A DNA stretch of 64,000 nucleotides from an uncultured Pelagibacteraceae bacterium (GCA_902631595.1 CACOZH010000002.1:39692-103691), one strand, 5' to 3'. Counted from the first letter of the stretch, positions 50,673-60,642 are shown. Numbers and translations: made by a program. The notes: generated by a model not told the origin, from the sequence alone.

Positions 50673-52193
50673 ATGTGCAGTATTGCCGGTGTATCCGAAG
50701 GTCATAATCAAAAAATAATTAACTCTATGTTGCAGATAATGTCTCATAGAGCCCCAGATGACAAAGGAGTTTATTCAGATAATGAGGCAACTATCGGTAT
50801 GGGAAGATTAAAAATCTTAGATCTTTTTTCAGAAAATCTTTGTCCTTATATCGACGAAAATCTTGTTTTAAGTTTCAATGGTGAAATATATAACTATAAA
50901 GATATTAAATCTGAGCTAAAAAACCTTGGATTTAAATTTAAAACTAACTCTGATACTGAAGTTTTAGCTCAAGCTTGGCATAAATGGGGTACTAAGATTT
51001 TTTCTAAACTAAATGGAATGTTTGCCTTTGCGATATATGACAAAAAAAATAAAAAGATTTATTTAGCAAGAGATATTGCTGGAGAAAAACCACTATATTA
51101 TGTAGAAAAAAATAAAAAGTTGTATTTTGCGTCAGAGGCAAAATCCTTAATCAAATATCTAGATCTAACTAAAACTAATCAAAAAGATTATTATGTATTT
51201 CAACATTGTTTGAATCAAACTTTATTTAAAAATTTATATCAAATTCCTGCAGCTAATTTTTTAGAGTATGATCTTGATAAAAAAAAAATAATCAAAATCA
51301 GTGAGTATTGGCAATTCAAAAAAAAGAAAATTATACTAAAAGATTGTGAAGAGGAATTAGATTATTTACTTAAAAATTCTATTAAACTAAGAACTGCTTG
51401 TGATGTTAAATATGCTTTATATTATTCAAAAGGAGTCGACTCTTCTTTAATTTCTACATATCATAATTTTAAGAATAAAATTTATTTTAACGATCAGTTA
51501 AACTGGAAGAAAGATTTCGTTAAACAAATAAAAAAAATAGTTTATCATTTAGATTTTCCTGTTGGCTCTCTTTCTTCTTACCCTTTATGGAAATTAGCAG
51601 AAAAAACAAAAGGAAAAAATATAAAAGTAGTTATCTCTGGCGAGGGTGCTGATGAAATTTTTGGAGGCTATGTAAGATATATGCCAATATACACAACATG
51701 GAAATTAAAGCAAAATTTTAAAAGTTATGTTCCATTGTTTGACAAGTTTTATAGTAGCTACCTAATGGGTTTTGCAAATATTACAGCTAGGAATGATGAT
51801 ATTGATTATATTAAAAAAAAGATGAGACCTTTCTTTGAAATGTTTGATGATCCAATAAATGCAATGGGATTTTTTGACTTTAAATTTGTTATGCCTAGTT
51901 TGCTACAAATGGGAGACCGAATGTCTTCAGCTTTTGGTTTAGAAAATAGATGCCCATTTCTAGATAAAGAAATTATCGAGTTTGGCTTCAACTTACCGCC
52001 GCAAGTAAAAATAAATAATTTTAACCAAAAAAACATATTAAAAAAAATATTAAAAAAAAGAGGATTGCCAAACCCTCTTTTAAAAGAAAAAAAAGGTTTA
52101 ACTATTTTATATAATAAATGGTTTAAACACAAAGATTGGGACAGATCAAATTATTTCAAATTTCTGAATTATCAGTGGGATAATTTATTTTAA
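50673..52193 (+). CDS. Variant asparagine synthetase (glutamine-hydrolysing), AsnB/WbpS-like
   Basis: 506 residues. The N-terminal glutaminase domain is complete: nucleophile C2 (MCSIAG), SHRAPDDKG, FNGEIYNY and RDIAGEKPLYY. The synthetase domain is unusual. The ATP PP-loop reads SKGVDSS (252-258) rather than SGGxDSS, and only 64 residues separate it from SGEGADEIFGGY (322-333), where about 90-100 are normal. The missing part is the one that usually carries the FDE...A...LGTxHxE strand-helix region. It may be inactive as an asparagine synthetase or amidate a sugar acid, as suggested for relatives in O-antigen clusters. It lies 85 bases after the glycosyltransferase gene. Confidence 0.85.
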   Translation: MCSIAGVSEGHNQKIINSMLQIMSHRAPDDKGVYSDNEATIGMGRLKILDLFSENLCPYIDENLVLSFNGEIYNYKDIKSELKNLGFKFKTNSDTEVLAQAWHKWGTKIFSKLNGMFAFAIYDKKNKKIYLARDIAGEKPLYYVEKNKKLYFASEAKSLIKYLDLTKTNQKDYYVFQHCLNQTLFKNLYQIPAANFLEYDLDKKKIIKISEYWQFKKKKIILKDCEEELDYLLKNSIKLRTACDVKYALYYSKGVDSSLISTYHNFKNKIYFNDQLNWKKDFVKQIKKIVYHLDFPVGSLSSYPLWKLAEKTKGKNIKVVISGEGADEIFGGYVRYMPIYTTWKLKQNFKSYVPLFDKFYSSYLMGFANITARNDDIDYIKKKMRPFFEMFDDPINAMGFFDFKFVMPSLLQMGDRMSSAFGLENRCPFLDKEIIEFGFNLPPQVKINNFNQKNILKKILKKRGLPNPLLKEKKGLTILYNKWFKHKDWDRSNYFKFLNYQWDNLF

Positions 52194-52245
52194 TTATCTT
52201 GATTCTGTAAATAAATTATGTATTAAGCCAGTTATATTATTTACA

Positions 52246-53130
52246 ATGCCGAAAGTATTAGTAACAGGTTCATCTGGATTTATAGCGCCTCATGTTATTG
52301 AGAGCTGTATAAAAAACAAATTTGAAGTTTTGGGTATTGATTTAAAGGACCCTGAAATTGAAGTAAGTAATTGTAAATATCTTAAAAAAGATATAAGAAA
52401 TTTAGAAGTCAAAGATCTTGAGGAAATTGATTATATAATTCATTTAGCTTTTGTTACTAATATTCCCTACTCTATTAATAACCCTGTTGAAACTTCACAA
52501 AATAATATCCAGATGACAGTTGACTTGCTAGATAAAGCAACAAAGGCAAAATGTAAAAAATTAGTTTTTTCTTCGACAGCTTCTCTTTACGGTAATAATC
52601 CATTGCCTTGGACAGAAAATATGCAAGCTGATCCTCCAGAACCATACTGTTGGCAAAAATATTCTTGCGAAATGCTTTGTAAAATGTGGTCTGAAAGATA
52701 TTCACTGTCTACGAGCACACTAAGACTTTTCCAAGTTTATGGTGAAAATCAAAGACATGACACAGCACTATCAAAATTTATTCAATCAAAAAAAGAAAAT
52801 AGACCAATAACATTAACAGAAACAACTGCTCAATCATCTTTTAGAACAGGTAGAAGGGATTTTATATATGTAAAAGATGTTGCAGATGCATTTGTTGCTA
52901 CATTAAAATCAGAAAATGCAAAAAATGGAGAAGTATTTAATGTAGGAACAGGAATTATGACTACAATGGAAGATATAGCATTAACAATAGGTGGTCAGAT
53001 AGAATTTATACCTAGAAGAAATTTTGAAGTTGAGGCGCATCAAGCAGATATGACAAAATCATTTAAGTATTTAAATTGGAAACCAAAAGTAGAAGTTTTA
53101 AGCTGGTTAAAAAATTTTGTGAATAGCTAA
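52246..53130 (+). CDS. NAD-dependent nucleotide-sugar epimerase/dehydratase (extended SDR)
   Basis: 294 residues. The Rossmann motif is TGSSGFIAP, with the last glycine of GxxGxxG replaced by alanine. The catalytic set is SSTASLYG and YCWQK (YxxxK), and RRDFIYVKDVADAF plus EVFNVGTG match UDP-glucose 4-epimerase-like enzymes. The substrate is probably a nucleotide sugar; epimerase and dehydratase cannot be separated by eye. It lies five bases before the next methyltransferase gene, so they likely act on the same sugar. Confidence 0.88.
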   Translation: MPKVLVTGSSGFIAPHVIESCIKNKFEVLGIDLKDPEIEVSNCKYLKKDIRNLEVKDLEEIDYIIHLAFVTNIPYSINNPVETSQNNIQMTVDLLDKATKAKCKKLVFSSTASLYGNNPLPWTENMQADPPEPYCWQKYSCEMLCKMWSERYSLSTSTLRLFQVYGENQRHDTALSKFIQSKKENRPITLTETTAQSSFRTGRRDFIYVKDVADAFVATLKSENAKNGEVFNVGTGIMTTMEDIALTIGGQIEFIPRRNFEVEAHQADMTKSFKYLNWKPKVEVLSWLKNFVNS

Positions 53131-53134
53131 TCAT

Positions 53135-54370
53135 ATGAAAACTATCATTAATAAAACTTGCAGAATGTGTAATTCAAAAAAATTCAAAACTGTTGTAAAT
53201 TTAGGAAATCATCCACTAGTAAATAGTTTAATATCAAAAAAGGATCTAAAGAAGAAAGATCCAGTTTTTCCATTACATGTAAAACAATGTAATTCATGTA
53301 AGTTAGTTCAGCTCGTTGAGATTATAGATGCAAATGAGATATATAAAAATGTTGAATATCTATATTTCTCATCAGATATGCCAAATTTAGATAAATATTT
53401 TAAACCTTATGCAGATGACATAAAAAAAAGATTTCTTAAGAAAAAAAATGAACTTGTTGTAGAGATAGGTTCAAATGATGGAATTATGCTTCAGTTTTTT
53501 AAACCCAAATATAGAATTTTAGGTGTTGACCCATCAACAAATGTTGTTTTGAGAGCATTGAAGAAAAATATTACAACTGTTCCAGAATTTTTTACTAATA
53601 GAATAGCAAAACAAATTAGTTTTGAATGGGGTCAAGCAAAAGTAATTTACGGCAATAATTGCATAGCTCATTTAAACGACGTAAGAGATTTAATGAATGG
53701 GGTAAAGATTTTATTAAAAGAAGATGGTGTTTTTATTCTTGAATGTAATTATTGGGGTGGCATGGTTAAGAACATCAATTATTCACTAATTTATCACGAT
53801 CATTTTTCATACTTTTCGTTAGATGTTTGGAATAAATTTGTAAAAAAATATGGAATGAGTGTATTTGATGCAGTAGTCACACCAGCTCAAGGTGGTTCAT
53901 TAAGATTATTCATTTCAAAGAAAAAAAGATCAAAAACAAAAAGATATAAAAGATTAGTTTCTGAAGAAACAAAAAATAGTCTTAATACATTTAAAAAATC
54001 TATTGAATATAAAAATAATGTAAAAAGAATATCAAATAAATTAAAAAAAATTGTAAATGATTTGAAAAGAAAAGGAAAAAAAATTGCCGGATACGGTGCT
54101 GCTGCTAAAGGATTAACTATATTAAAATGCTCAGGCTTGGGCAAAAAACAAATTTCTTATTTTGTTGATGATTCACCGGCAAAACAAGGATTATATACTC
54201 CTGTCGATCATATACCAATTATTTCAAGAAAGGCCGCAAATAAAATTCTTCCTGATTATTTTATTATATTGGCGCCCAATTATAGTGATGTAATTATCAA
54301 AAAGGAAAAAGATTTTATTAAAAAGGGTGGCAAATTCATAATTCCAAAAAATGAGCTATCTATCGTTTAA
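53135..54370 (+). CDS. Zinc-domain class I SAM methyltransferase, putative sugar C-methyltransferase
   Basis: 411 residues in three parts. The N-terminal zinc-binding domain has CRMCNSKKF and CNSCKLVQ (about residues 5-55). The central SAM domain carries VVEIGSNDGIMLQFF near residue 110. The C-terminal domain shows KKIAGYGAAAKGLTILKCSG and DDSPAKQGLYTP. This layout is that of TylC3/NovU-like sugar C-methyltransferases. Its stop is one base from the convergent stop of the GT87-like gene. Confidence 0.9.
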   Translation: MKTIINKTCRMCNSKKFKTVVNLGNHPLVNSLISKKDLKKKDPVFPLHVKQCNSCKLVQLVEIIDANEIYKNVEYLYFSSDMPNLDKYFKPYADDIKKRFLKKKNELVVEIGSNDGIMLQFFKPKYRILGVDPSTNVVLRALKKNITTVPEFFTNRIAKQISFEWGQAKVIYGNNCIAHLNDVRDLMNGVKILLKEDGVFILECNYWGGMVKNINYSLIYHDHFSYFSLDVWNKFVKKYGMSVFDAVVTPAQGGSLRLFISKKKRSKTKRYKRLVSEETKNSLNTFKKSIEYKNNVKRISNKLKKIVNDLKRKGKKIAGYGAAAKGLTILKCSGLGKKQISYFVDDSPAKQGLYTPVDHIPIISRKAANKILPDYFIILAPNYSDVIIKKEKDFIKKGGKFIIPKNELSIV

Positions 54371-54371
54371 G

Positions 54372-55625
54372 TTAACTTTTATTTAAAATTTGTGCTTCAA
54401 AAAAACGTTTTAAAAAAATAATTAAATAAATGCCAATATAAAAGATTAAAATTGAATCTATAAGACCTTTATTAAGAATATTAAAACCTTTTATAAAAAG
54501 TGAATTTGGAAGTAATGTTGTTTGTATAATCCACAGTATAGTTAAAAAAATAAATTTAATTAAAATTATATAATACATATGTTTTATAAATGGATAATTT
54601 TTATTTGAATTTTTTAATAAAAAAGGAACTAAACCTAAAACATATATTTCTTTATATGAATAACCTTGAAAAAGAAAATATAAAGTCATTACTATGAGAG
54701 AGGACATAATAAACAATTTGTCCTCATAATTTTCAAAATTAAAATTAATTAAACTATCTTTTTTTTGAATAAAAAATTTAATAATAAAGATGACATAGGT
54801 AAAAGTTAAAATTATTAAGGTTATAATATATGAAAGATTTGAAAAATATTCCTTATCAAACTCAACATTTTCAAGATGTAAAAGGGTCAAACTAGATAAG
54901 GTGGGCAGTAATTTAAATGAAAAAACATGCATTCCAACTCTTTCAATTAAACCACCTGCTCCATAGTTGCTAATAACTGTTGAAACTTTGATTATATTTT
55001 CTTTGTCAAAATAAAAAATTGTTAAAGTTGGAACTAAAAATAATAGTAAATATAAAACAAATTTAAAATTTATTTTCTTATTAAAATAAACACCAAAACA
55101 AATAGCGGGGTAAAATTTTAAACTAGATAAAAAAATTAAATAAGCTACTTCAACAAACATATTTCTTGAAACTGACACAAAGTACAAAACAATAAAAATT
55201 AAAAGTTCTAATTGCCCTCTTTCAAAACCTAACATTATTGGTGTAGAAAAAATTATAGTAAACACAAGAAAATATTCTATAATTTTCTTTGGGTTAAATA
55301 ACTTAACTATAACAAAAATAGAAAAAAAAATCATAGTTGCGGGAATTATCAACATATAAAGATCAAAAAATTTTTCAGCGTAAGGTGTAATTCTTAATGA
55401 AAAAGATCCATAACTATAAGGGTTTCCTCCTAGAATAGTGCAAGGATTATAGGTGTAAATATTAATTTCTGGATAACAAATTGAACTTTCAAGAATATTT
55501 TGAAAATCACGAAACAAAAATTCATTTCCCCAAATATATAAATGTATAAACTTTGAGTAAATTGAGGTTATAACAATTAAAAATAAAATTAAGGATAATA
55601 AATAGTATTTTGAATTTTTATTCAT
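54372..55625 (-). CDS. Polytopic membrane protein, GT87-like (GT-C) glycosyltransferase candidate
   Basis: 417 residues with about ten hydrophobic spans. An acidic first periplasmic loop contains FLFRDFQNILES, and the pair GFERGQLELLIFIVLYF and LSSLKFYPAICFG resembles the GT87/DUF2029 pattern (G..N/Q...L followed by a lysine-proline span). GT-C enzymes add sugars from polyprenyl-phosphate donors on the outer face of the membrane. Assignment is by pattern only. It is on the opposite strand to the adjoining sugar genes and ends the island. Confidence 0.6.
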   Translation of the reverse strand: MNKNSKYYLLSLILFLIVITSIYSKFIHLYIWGNEFLFRDFQNILESSICYPEINIYTYNPCTILGGNPYSYGSFSLRITPYAEKFFDLYMLIIPATMIFFSIFVIVKLFNPKKIIEYFLVFTIIFSTPIMLGFERGQLELLIFIVLYFVSVSRNMFVEVAYLIFLSSLKFYPAICFGVYFNKKINFKFVLYLLLFLVPTLTIFYFDKENIIKVSTVISNYGAGGLIERVGMHVFSFKLLPTLSSLTLLHLENVEFDKEYFSNLSYIITLIILTFTYVIFIIKFFIQKKDSLINFNFENYEDKLFIMSSLIVMTLYFLFQGYSYKEIYVLGLVPFLLKNSNKNYPFIKHMYYIILIKFIFLTILWIIQTTLLPNSLFIKGFNILNKGLIDSILIFYIGIYLIIFLKRFFEAQILNKS

Positions 55626-55709
55626 ATTTTCGATTTAGCAAATTTTTAAAGATATACAATAATATTTATTTTTATCTGAAAGTAACATGATAATTAACTA
55701 TATTAGTAT

Positions 55710-56027
55710 TCAAAAAATCACAAATAATAAAATCCAAAAACAAATTAGACCCGATAATATTGTAACGATTAAATTTTTTGTTATTAAGCCAGAAATAAAA
55801 GCAACTAATATTGATAATACTTTTGGATCGTTAAGTCGCACTAGATTCTCGTTTAAATCTAAAAAAACTGCTGGGAAGATTATTGCAGGAAAAACAGCAG
55901 AAGGCACATAATTTAAAACTTGCTTTGTTTTTTCACTCATTCTTTTTGGATTTATGATTAAAACTGAACCTAGTCTAGTAAGATAATTAATTAATCCAGC
56001 TACAATTATTGAAATCCATATGCTCAT
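55710..56027 (-). CDS. azlD: AzlD-family branched-chain amino acid exporter subunit
   Basis: 105 residues with about four membrane spans, containing NYLTRLGSVLI near the start and LNYVPSAVFPAIIFPAVF in the second span, as in AzlD. AzlC and AzlD together export branched-chain amino acids or analogues such as 4-azaleucine. The ATG overlaps the azlC stop by four bases. Confidence 0.88.
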   Translation of the reverse strand: MSIWISIIVAGLINYLTRLGSVLIINPKRMSEKTKQVLNYVPSAVFPAIIFPAVFLDLNENLVRLNDPKVLSILVAFISGLITKNLIVTILSGLICFWILLFVIF

Positions 56028-56713
56028 TTTTTTTTAAATCTTATAAAAATTGATGCGACTAATAATGAAAAGATACTTGAGATTATAATGTATGATTTAA
56101 AGGGGGCGTCATAAAATAAAATTGATAACAATCCTGAAATTACAATAACTATTAAATGATCAATTTTTCTAAAATAATTTACCAATAAAGCTAAAAATGT
56201 GAGTGGTATTGTAAAAGTTAATCCTAGTTCATCGGGTACAATAGATCCTAAATATATACCAATAAGAGTAGTAAATTGCCAAATAAGCCATAATGTTAGA
56301 CCCGAACCAATAAGATGATAATGTTTAAATTTGTTTTCTGTATTTTCTTTAAAATATTCATTAGAAACTGCAAAAGCTTGGTCAGTTAATAAATAAGACA
56401 ACCCTAGTTTCCAGTATATCGAAAGATGATTTAAATATTGGTTAAACACAGCTCCATATAAAAGATGTCTAGTACTAACAACTGATGAGGATGTGATAGC
56501 AACAATTGAAGAAGCTCCGGCTGACAAAAGTTGAATGATTACAATTTGACTTGCACCACTAAAAATAATTATTGATGTTGCAAAAGTGATGTATGGACCA
56601 AAACCTAATTCGATACCAATTGCGCCAAATATTATACCAAAAGGCACAACAGGTATCATTAAAGGCAAAACATCACTAACTCCTATTAAAAAAGAATTTT
56701 TTTTTGTGTACAT
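56024..56713 (-). CDS. azlC: AzlC-family branched-chain amino acid exporter subunit
   Basis: 229 residues with six to seven membrane spans. MIPVVPFGIIFGAIGIELGF and TRHLLYGAVFNQYLNHL are typical of the large AzlC subunit. It lies four bases after the gamma-glutamylcyclotransferase-like gene and overlaps azlD. Substrate is assigned from the family only. Confidence 0.9.
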   Translation of the reverse strand: MYTKKNSFLIGVSDVLPLMIPVVPFGIIFGAIGIELGFGPYITFATSIIIFSGASQIVIIQLLSAGASSIVAITSSSVVSTRHLLYGAVFNQYLNHLSIYWKLGLSYLLTDQAFAVSNEYFKENTENKFKHYHLIGSGLTLWLIWQFTTLIGIYLGSIVPDELGLTFTIPLTFLALLVNYFRKIDHLIVIVISGLLSILFYDAPFKSYIIISSIFSLLVASIFIRFKKK

Positions 56714-56717
56714 GTAA

Positions 56718-57125
56718 TTATTTATTTGGATTTAGTGCTTTAATTAAATATGTTTTATCTAAACCACAATCTGTGTAGCCTTTTTTTACTACATTTAGAT
56801 ATCTTTCAGTAGGATAACGAAATTCACTTTTTTTATTCATAATATAAGTCATTACTTTTTTATTATAATAATTAAAATATATTTTTTGGTATAATATTGG
56901 AAAATCCTCATATACATCTAGTTTTTTCTCATCACTTTTTGATATTTCAAACAATGCACCAGGTACGATAGAATTTTTTTTTTTTTCAATATCAGCAGCT
57001 CTATATTTGCTCCTAAAATTTAGTTTGTACCCTTTTAGTTCATATTTTTTTATAAATATAGAATCTTTACATCTTCTTTTCATTTGAAAATGGTTCAAAT
57101 TACTCCCGTAAGCAAAATAAAGCAT
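56718..57125 (-). CDS. Gamma-glutamylcyclotransferase-like (AIG2/GGCT fold) protein
   Basis: 135 residues. The fold signature YFAYGSNLNHFQMKRR is at the N-terminus, and the catalytic glutamate can be placed in KLDVYEDFPILYQK near residue 72. Members cleave gamma-glutamyl amino acids to 5-oxoproline, or remove a gamma-glutamyl protecting group from antibiotics. The start overlaps the stop of the upstream gene by one base. The exact substrate is unknown. Confidence 0.85.
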   Translation of the reverse strand: MLYFAYGSNLNHFQMKRRCKDSIFIKKYELKGYKLNFRSKYRAADIEKKKNSIVPGALFEISKSDEKKLDVYEDFPILYQKIYFNYYNKKVMTYIMNKKSEFRYPTERYLNVVKKGYTDCGLDKTYLIKALNPNK

Positions 57126-57877
57126 TAGACTTCTTCTATAATTTGAATGTTTTTTGATTTTACGAACTCCAATATTTCTGCATTACATAAATCTAATTTT
57201 TTTTTATTTGCTGATCTTAAAACTATTGATACACCTAACTTTCCAGCTCTGAAAAAAGGATAGCTTCCAATTTCAACATCATTATTTTTATTTTGAATAT
57301 CAGTAATAGATTTTGCTATTTCACTTTCGACTGTTCTTAAACTTATAGTTAAATCTAAGATTGGGTTGCCGCCTATTAATACATTATTCAATCCTCCAAT
57401 CATAGATTGAAGAATAGATGGAACACCTGGTAAACAAAATACATTCTCAACATAAAATCCTGGAGCTCCACTTGTTGGATTTAAAATTAATTTTGCTGTC
57501 GTTGGCATTTTTGCCATTTTTTGTCTACCGTCATTAAATTCACCAGGCTTATAATATTTTTCTAAAATACTATATGCTTCCTTATGAAAACCATATTCTA
57601 AATTAAATGCTTTAGAAATTGAAGAGGCGGTTATATCATCATGTGTTGGTCCAATGCCGCCTGTTGTAAAAATATAATTAAATCTTTTTCTTAATTCATT
57701 AACTGTATCGATAATAGTTATTTCAACATCTGGTACTACTCTTACTTCTTTAACTTGAATTCCAAGATTATTTAACCATTTTGCAAGGGTACTGGTATTG
57801 ATATCTTTAGTTCTACCAGATAATACCTCATTACCAATGATAATTATTCCAGCGGTTATTTCTTTTTTATTTGTCAT
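57125..57877 (-). CDS. CinA-type molybdopterin-binding domain protein
   Basis: 250 residues. Only the N-terminal MoCF-biosynthesis fold of CinA is present: IIGNEVLSGRTKDINTSTLA near residue 12 and TTGGIGPTHDDIT near residue 70, followed by PGAPGFYVENVFCLPGVP-like sequence. The C-terminal nicotinamide-mononucleotide amidase domain is absent. CinA N-domains can act as ADP-ribose or CoA-type pyrophosphatases; the role of short forms is unclear. It is divergent from sfsA across 23 bases. Confidence 0.88.
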   Translation of the reverse strand: MTNKKEITAGIIIIGNEVLSGRTKDINTSTLAKWLNNLGIQVKEVRVVPDVEITIIDTVNELRKRFNYIFTTGGIGPTHDDITASSISKAFNLEYGFHKEAYSILEKYYKPGEFNDGRQKMAKMPTTAKLILNPTSGAPGFYVENVFCLPGVPSILQSMIGGLNNVLIGGNPILDLTISLRTVESEIAKSITDIQNKNNDVEIGSYPFFRAGKLGVSIVLRSANKKKLDLCNAEILEFVKSKNIQIIEEV

Positions 57878-57900
57878 AATATTAATATAAATAAATTAAA

Positions 57901-58587
57901 ATGAAATTTACCAACAGTTTAATTAAAGGCAAATTAATTAAAAGATATAAAAGATTTTTTGTAGATGTTGAAGTAAATAATAAAGCAATCACAGCTCATT
58001 GTCCTAATACAGGATCTATGCTTGGTTTATTAGATAAAGGTAATCAAGTCTGGATTTCAAAAGTCGATAATCCAAAGAGAAAGTTAAAATTTACTCTTGA
58101 AATGATTAAATCAAATAAGAAAATTGTAGGAGTAAATACACATCGAGCAAATCGTATAGTAGAGCATGGATTAAAAAATAAATTGTTTAAAGAGTTTCTT
58201 TATGTAAAAAATATTAAACCTGAATTCAAGTTTTCAGATGATACCAGGTTCGATTTTTTGTGTGATAATATTCTTATTGAAGTAAAAAATGTAACTTTAA
58301 ATAGAGATAACGGTATTGCTGAATTTCCTGACGCAATTACTTCTAGAGGTTCAAAACACCTTAAAAAATTAGTTGAATCAATTAAACAAGGTTATAAGCC
58401 CTTCGTATTGTTTTTAATTCAAATTGAAAATATTTCAAAATTTAGAATAGCAAAAGATATAGATTCGGATTATTATAAAAACTTTCTTGAAGCTAAAAAA
58501 AAAGGTTTAAATTTTATTGCGTATAGATGCAAATTAAATTCAAAAGAAATTGTTATTGAGAAAAAAATAAAAATTGATCATGACTGA
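57901..58587 (+). CDS. sfsA: SfsA family nuclease-like protein
   Basis: 228 residues. HCPNTGSMLGLL near residue 34, RFDFLCDNILIEVKNVTL (about residues 117-134) and FPDAITSRGSKHL are characteristic. SfsA was named for sugar fermentation stimulation in E. coli; the ExxxK-like core (LIEVKN) suggests a restriction-type nuclease fold. Its true function is not settled. The end overlaps the start of map by eight bases. Confidence 0.93.
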   Translation: MKFTNSLIKGKLIKRYKRFFVDVEVNNKAITAHCPNTGSMLGLLDKGNQVWISKVDNPKRKLKFTLEMIKSNKKIVGVNTHRANRIVEHGLKNKLFKEFLYVKNIKPEFKFSDDTRFDFLCDNILIEVKNVTLNRDNGIAEFPDAITSRGSKHLKKLVESIKQGYKPFVLFLIQIENISKFRIAKDIDSDYYKNFLEAKKKGLNFIAYRCKLNSKEIVIEKKIKIDHD

Positions 58588-59347
58588 ATATAAAGAAAAA
58601 TTTGAAAAAATGAGAATTGCTGGGAAATTAGCATCAAGAACTTTAGATATGTTAACTGATTATATCAAAGCAGGAATTTGTACAAATAAAATAGATGAAC
58701 TTGCTTTTGAATTTATAAAAGATAACGGTGGTTACTCAGCACCACAATATTACAGAGGTTTTTCAAAGTCTGTTTGTACATCTTTAAATCATGTTGTTTG
58801 CCATGGTATTCCATCTGATCGTATTTTAGAGGATGGAGATATTGTAAATGTTGATGTCACAGCAATAGTTAATGAATATTATGGAGATACAAGCAGAATG
58901 TTTATAATAGGTAATTCATCTATAAAATCAAAAAATCTAATTGATGCTACATATAATTCCATGATGAATGCAATAAAAATTTTAAAGCCTGGAGTCAAAC
59001 TGGGAGATATTGGTAATGAAATACAAACTTATGTTGAAAAAAAGGGCTATTCTGTTGTAAGGGATTTTTGTGGCCATGGAATTAGTAATATATTTCACGA
59101 GCCTCCTAATATCCTTCATTATGGAAAGAAAGATACTGGATTAGAAGTTTTTCCAGGTATGACTTTTACAATAGAGCCAATGATAAATGCTGGGAAATAT
59201 GATGTAAAAATTTTAAATGATGGGTGGACAGCGGTAACAAAAGACAAGACTCTATCTGCACAATTTGAACATACTGTAGGAATTACTGAAAATGGATATG
59301 AAATTTTCACAGAATCTGCTAAAGGTTATAATAAACCTCCTTATTAA
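58580..59347 (+). CDS. map: Methionine aminopeptidase, type I
   Basis: 255 residues from the ATG at 58580 (MTEYKEKFEKMRIAGK). A TTG two codons earlier is possible. It removes the initiator methionine. The five metal ligands are visible in VNVDVTAIVNEYYGDTSRMF (two Asp), HGISNIFHEPPN (His), FTIEPMIN (Glu) and QFEHTVGIT (Glu). It is an essential core enzyme and sits two bases before purB. Confidence 0.97.
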   Translation: MTEYKEKFEKMRIAGKLASRTLDMLTDYIKAGICTNKIDELAFEFIKDNGGYSAPQYYRGFSKSVCTSLNHVVCHGIPSDRILEDGDIVNVDVTAIVNEYYGDTSRMFIIGNSSIKSKNLIDATYNSMMNAIKILKPGVKLGDIGNEIQTYVEKKGYSVVRDFCGHGISNIFHEPPNILHYGKKDTGLEVFPGMTFTIEPMINAGKYDVKILNDGWTAVTKDKTLSAQFEHTVGITENGYEIFTESAKGYNKPPY

Positions 59348-59349
59348 TA

Positions 59350-60642
59350 ATGATTGATAGATATTCACGGCAAGAACTTAAAACCATTTGGTCAGAGCAA
59401 AATAAATACAAAATTTGGTTAAATATTGAAATTGCTGCAGCAGAAGCGATGGAAAAATACAAAATTATACCAAAAGGTGTTTCTCTAGCTGTAAAAAAAA
59501 AAGCAAAAATCAATGTCAAAAGAATACACGATATTGAATCAAAAGTTAAACATGATGTAATTGCTTTTCTTACATCCATTACTGAAAAAGCTGGTTTGAA
59601 ATCGAGATATCTTCATCAAGGTATGACATCATCAGATGTGCTGGATACAGCTTTTAATTTACAATTAAAACAATCGGGGGAAATTTTATTAAAAGATATT
59701 GAAAAAATTTTATTGGTATTAAAGAGACAAGCTAAGAAATATAAGTTTACTCCATGCATTGGAAGAAGTCATGGAATACATGCCGAGCCCACAACATTTG
59801 GATTAAAACTTGCCTCATTTTATGAAGAATTTAAGAGAAATAAAATAAGGCTTGAAAATGCAATTAAAGATATTTCAACTTGTCAAATTTCTGGTGCGGT
59901 TGGTACATTTGCTAACATAAATCCTAAAGTTGAAAAATATGTAGCAAATAAACTAAAGCTAATTCCAGAACCTATTTCTTCTCAAATTATACCTAGAGAT
60001 AGACATGCGCATTATTTCTCTGTTCTTGGAATAATAGCTGGAAGTGTTGAACGTGTAGCAACTGAGATTAGACATTTGCAGAGAACCGAGGTTTATGAAT
60101 TACAAGAATTTTTCTCTAAAGATCAAAAAGGATCTTCGGCAATGCCACATAAAAAAAATCCAATATTAAGTGAGAATTTAACGGGATTAGCTAGAGTTGT
60201 TAGAAGCTATACAATACCAGCTTTGGAAAATATAGCCTTATGGCATGAGAGAGATATTTCACATTCTAGCGTTGAAAGAAATATTGGTCCTGATGCAAAT
60301 ATTACATTAGATTTTGCTCTATTTAGACTCTCAAATATCTTAGAAAAGTTGATTATTTATCCCAAAAAAATGAAACAAAACATTAATCTTACAAAAGGAT
60401 TAATTTTTTCTCAGGAGATCATGTTGGAACTTACAAAAAGTGGAATGACAAGAGAAAAATCTTATAAAATTGTTCAAAACTATTCAAAAAGATGTCTTTC
60501 TGAAAATAAAAACCTAATTGATTTTATATCAAATGACAAAAAAATTATGATGCTTATTGGTGAAAAAAAACTTAAATTAATTTTTAATTATTCTCGCCAT
60601 TTTAAAAATGTTAACTTTATATTCAAAAGAGTTTTTAGATAA
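59350..60642 (+). CDS. purB: Adenylosuccinate lyase
   Basis: 430 residues. PurB acts twice, releasing fumarate from SAICAR and from adenylosuccinate. The fumarase-superfamily signature [11 protein letters not shown] starts near residue 263, and [13 protein letters not shown] and [14 protein letters not shown] supply other active-site residues. It overlaps purC by one base, starting a coupled run of purine genes. Confidence 0.97.
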   Translation: MIDRYSRQELKTIWSEQNKYKIWLNIEIAAAEAMEKYKIIPKGVSLAVKKKAKINVKRIHDIESKVKHDVIAFLTSITEKAGLKSRYLHQGMTSSDVLDTAFNLQLKQSGEILLKDIEKILLVLKRQAKKYKFTPCIGRSHGIHAEPTTFGLKLASFYEEFKRNKIRLENAIKDISTCQISGAVGTFANINPKVEKYVANKLKLIPEPISSQIIPRDRHAHYFSVLGIIAGSVERVATEIRHLQRTEVYELQEFFSKDQKGSSAMPHKKNPILSENLTGLARVVRSYTIPALENIALWHERDISHSSVERNIGPDANITLDFALFRLSNILEKLIIYPKKMKQNINLTKGLIFSQEIMLELTKSGMTREKSYKIVQNYSKRCLSENKNLIDFISNDKKIMMLIGEKKLKLIFNYSRHFKNVNFIFKRVFR

